A stretch of 64,000 nucleotides of DNA from Rugamonas fusca (lineage in GTDB: Bacteria > Pseudomonadota > Gammaproteobacteria > Burkholderiales > Burkholderiaceae_D): contig NZ_JACEZS010000007.1 in NCBI RefSeq assembly GCF_014042365.1, positions 62,001 through 126,000 of the forward strand, written 5' to 3'. Shown here piece by piece: positions 63,986 to 64,000 of this stretch (its first letter is position 1; each line of letters starts with the position of its first letter). The notes under the pieces were generated by a model that did no database searches, was not told where the DNA came from, and was given only the letters and a program-made list of their open reading frames with translations. The translations under genes were made by a program, and so were the position numbers.

Positions 63986-64000
63986 ATGGAATTAGCCAAG
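63986..64000 (+). CDS. Start of a further gene, cut by the window (possibly valyl-tRNA synthetase)
   Basis: An ATG at 63986 opens the frame MELAK up to the window end. TATAAT at 63949-63954 could be its -10. The five residues match the N-terminus I remember for valyl-tRNA synthetases of this family, but five residues cannot prove it. The preceding 63833-63985 holds only the promoter region. Confidence 0.3.

Overview
The window reads as chromosomal DNA of a high-GC betaproteobacterium, most likely an Oxalobacteraceae member (Massilia, Duganella or Janthinobacterium type). The grounds are gene content and order: oxyR-ubiA, xseB-ispA-dxs, a thiCSGDE operon, a fused cytochrome c oxidase subunit II, a PEP-CTERM protein, a BPSS1780-type membrane protein and a DUF2782 protein. 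Genus is an inference. I saw no tRNA, rRNA, CRISPR array, transposase gene or prophage.

Layout. 1-2.7 kb: end of a cytochrome oxidase operon (ctaC, ctaD cut by the window edge). 3.1-5.4 kb: bioC, comF, trmL. 5.4-8.3 kb: an exported DJ-1/PfpI-YHS protein divergent from a LytS/LytTR-type two-component pair, with a direct repeat between them that looks like a LytTR site. 8.3-11 kb: a thioesterase with twin palindromic operators, a MarR regulator, rfaE2 and a stand-alone PilU paralogue. 11-15.3 kb: oxyR, ubiA, a DUF883 protein and two orphan periplasmic binding proteins. 15.3-18.2 kb: HiPIP, a beta-helix lipoprotein and a dihaem cytochrome lipoprotein. 18.3-26.7 kb: proC, a PLP-binding protein, pilT, pilU, glutathione peroxidase, a GGDEF/EAL protein and an ArsR-type regulator with a small membrane protein. 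26.7-33.2 kb: glcDEF, cobalamin adenosyltransferase, an exported MetX-like hydrolase and an M48 protease. 33.4-39.7 kb: dxs-ispA-xseB divergent from a Rieske oxygenase, an EamA transporter and a sulfurtransferase. 39.7-45 kb: a toxin-antitoxin pair, a ZIP transporter, a dienelactone hydrolase and polA. 45-48.3 kb: DUF2782, thrB, a membrane protein, and a low-GC pair resembling a type VI secretion amidase effector with its immunity protein. 48.4-53.4 kb: uvrD, frmA and two receiver proteins, one with an ANTAR domain. 53.5-58.1 kb: thiamine operon behind a TPP riboswitch. 58.4-64 kb: M28 peptidase, PEP-CTERM repeat protein, AraC regulator, monooxygenase, DUF4382 lipoprotein and the first codons of a further gene.

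The most unusual material is non-coding. Five intergenic palindromes (near 18.2, 21.0, 25.95, 33.3 and 54.1 kb) have perfect arms of 20-36 bp and share cores such as GGGGACGTAACACGG or GGGGTCCGTCCC. They look like a dispersed REP/RAYT-type or MITE-like family. Other sites worth attention are 14-bp palindromes on both sides of a TATAAT box (8310-8343), a 15-bp direct repeat with 21-bp period before the LytTR system (6395-6430), three genes whose promoter places transcription start at the start codon, and a ZIP transporter whose best start codon is ATC.

All calls rest on reading the sequence and on family motifs remembered; no database search was run. Start codons were chosen by Shine-Dalgarno (SD) spacing, family length and signal-peptide fit.
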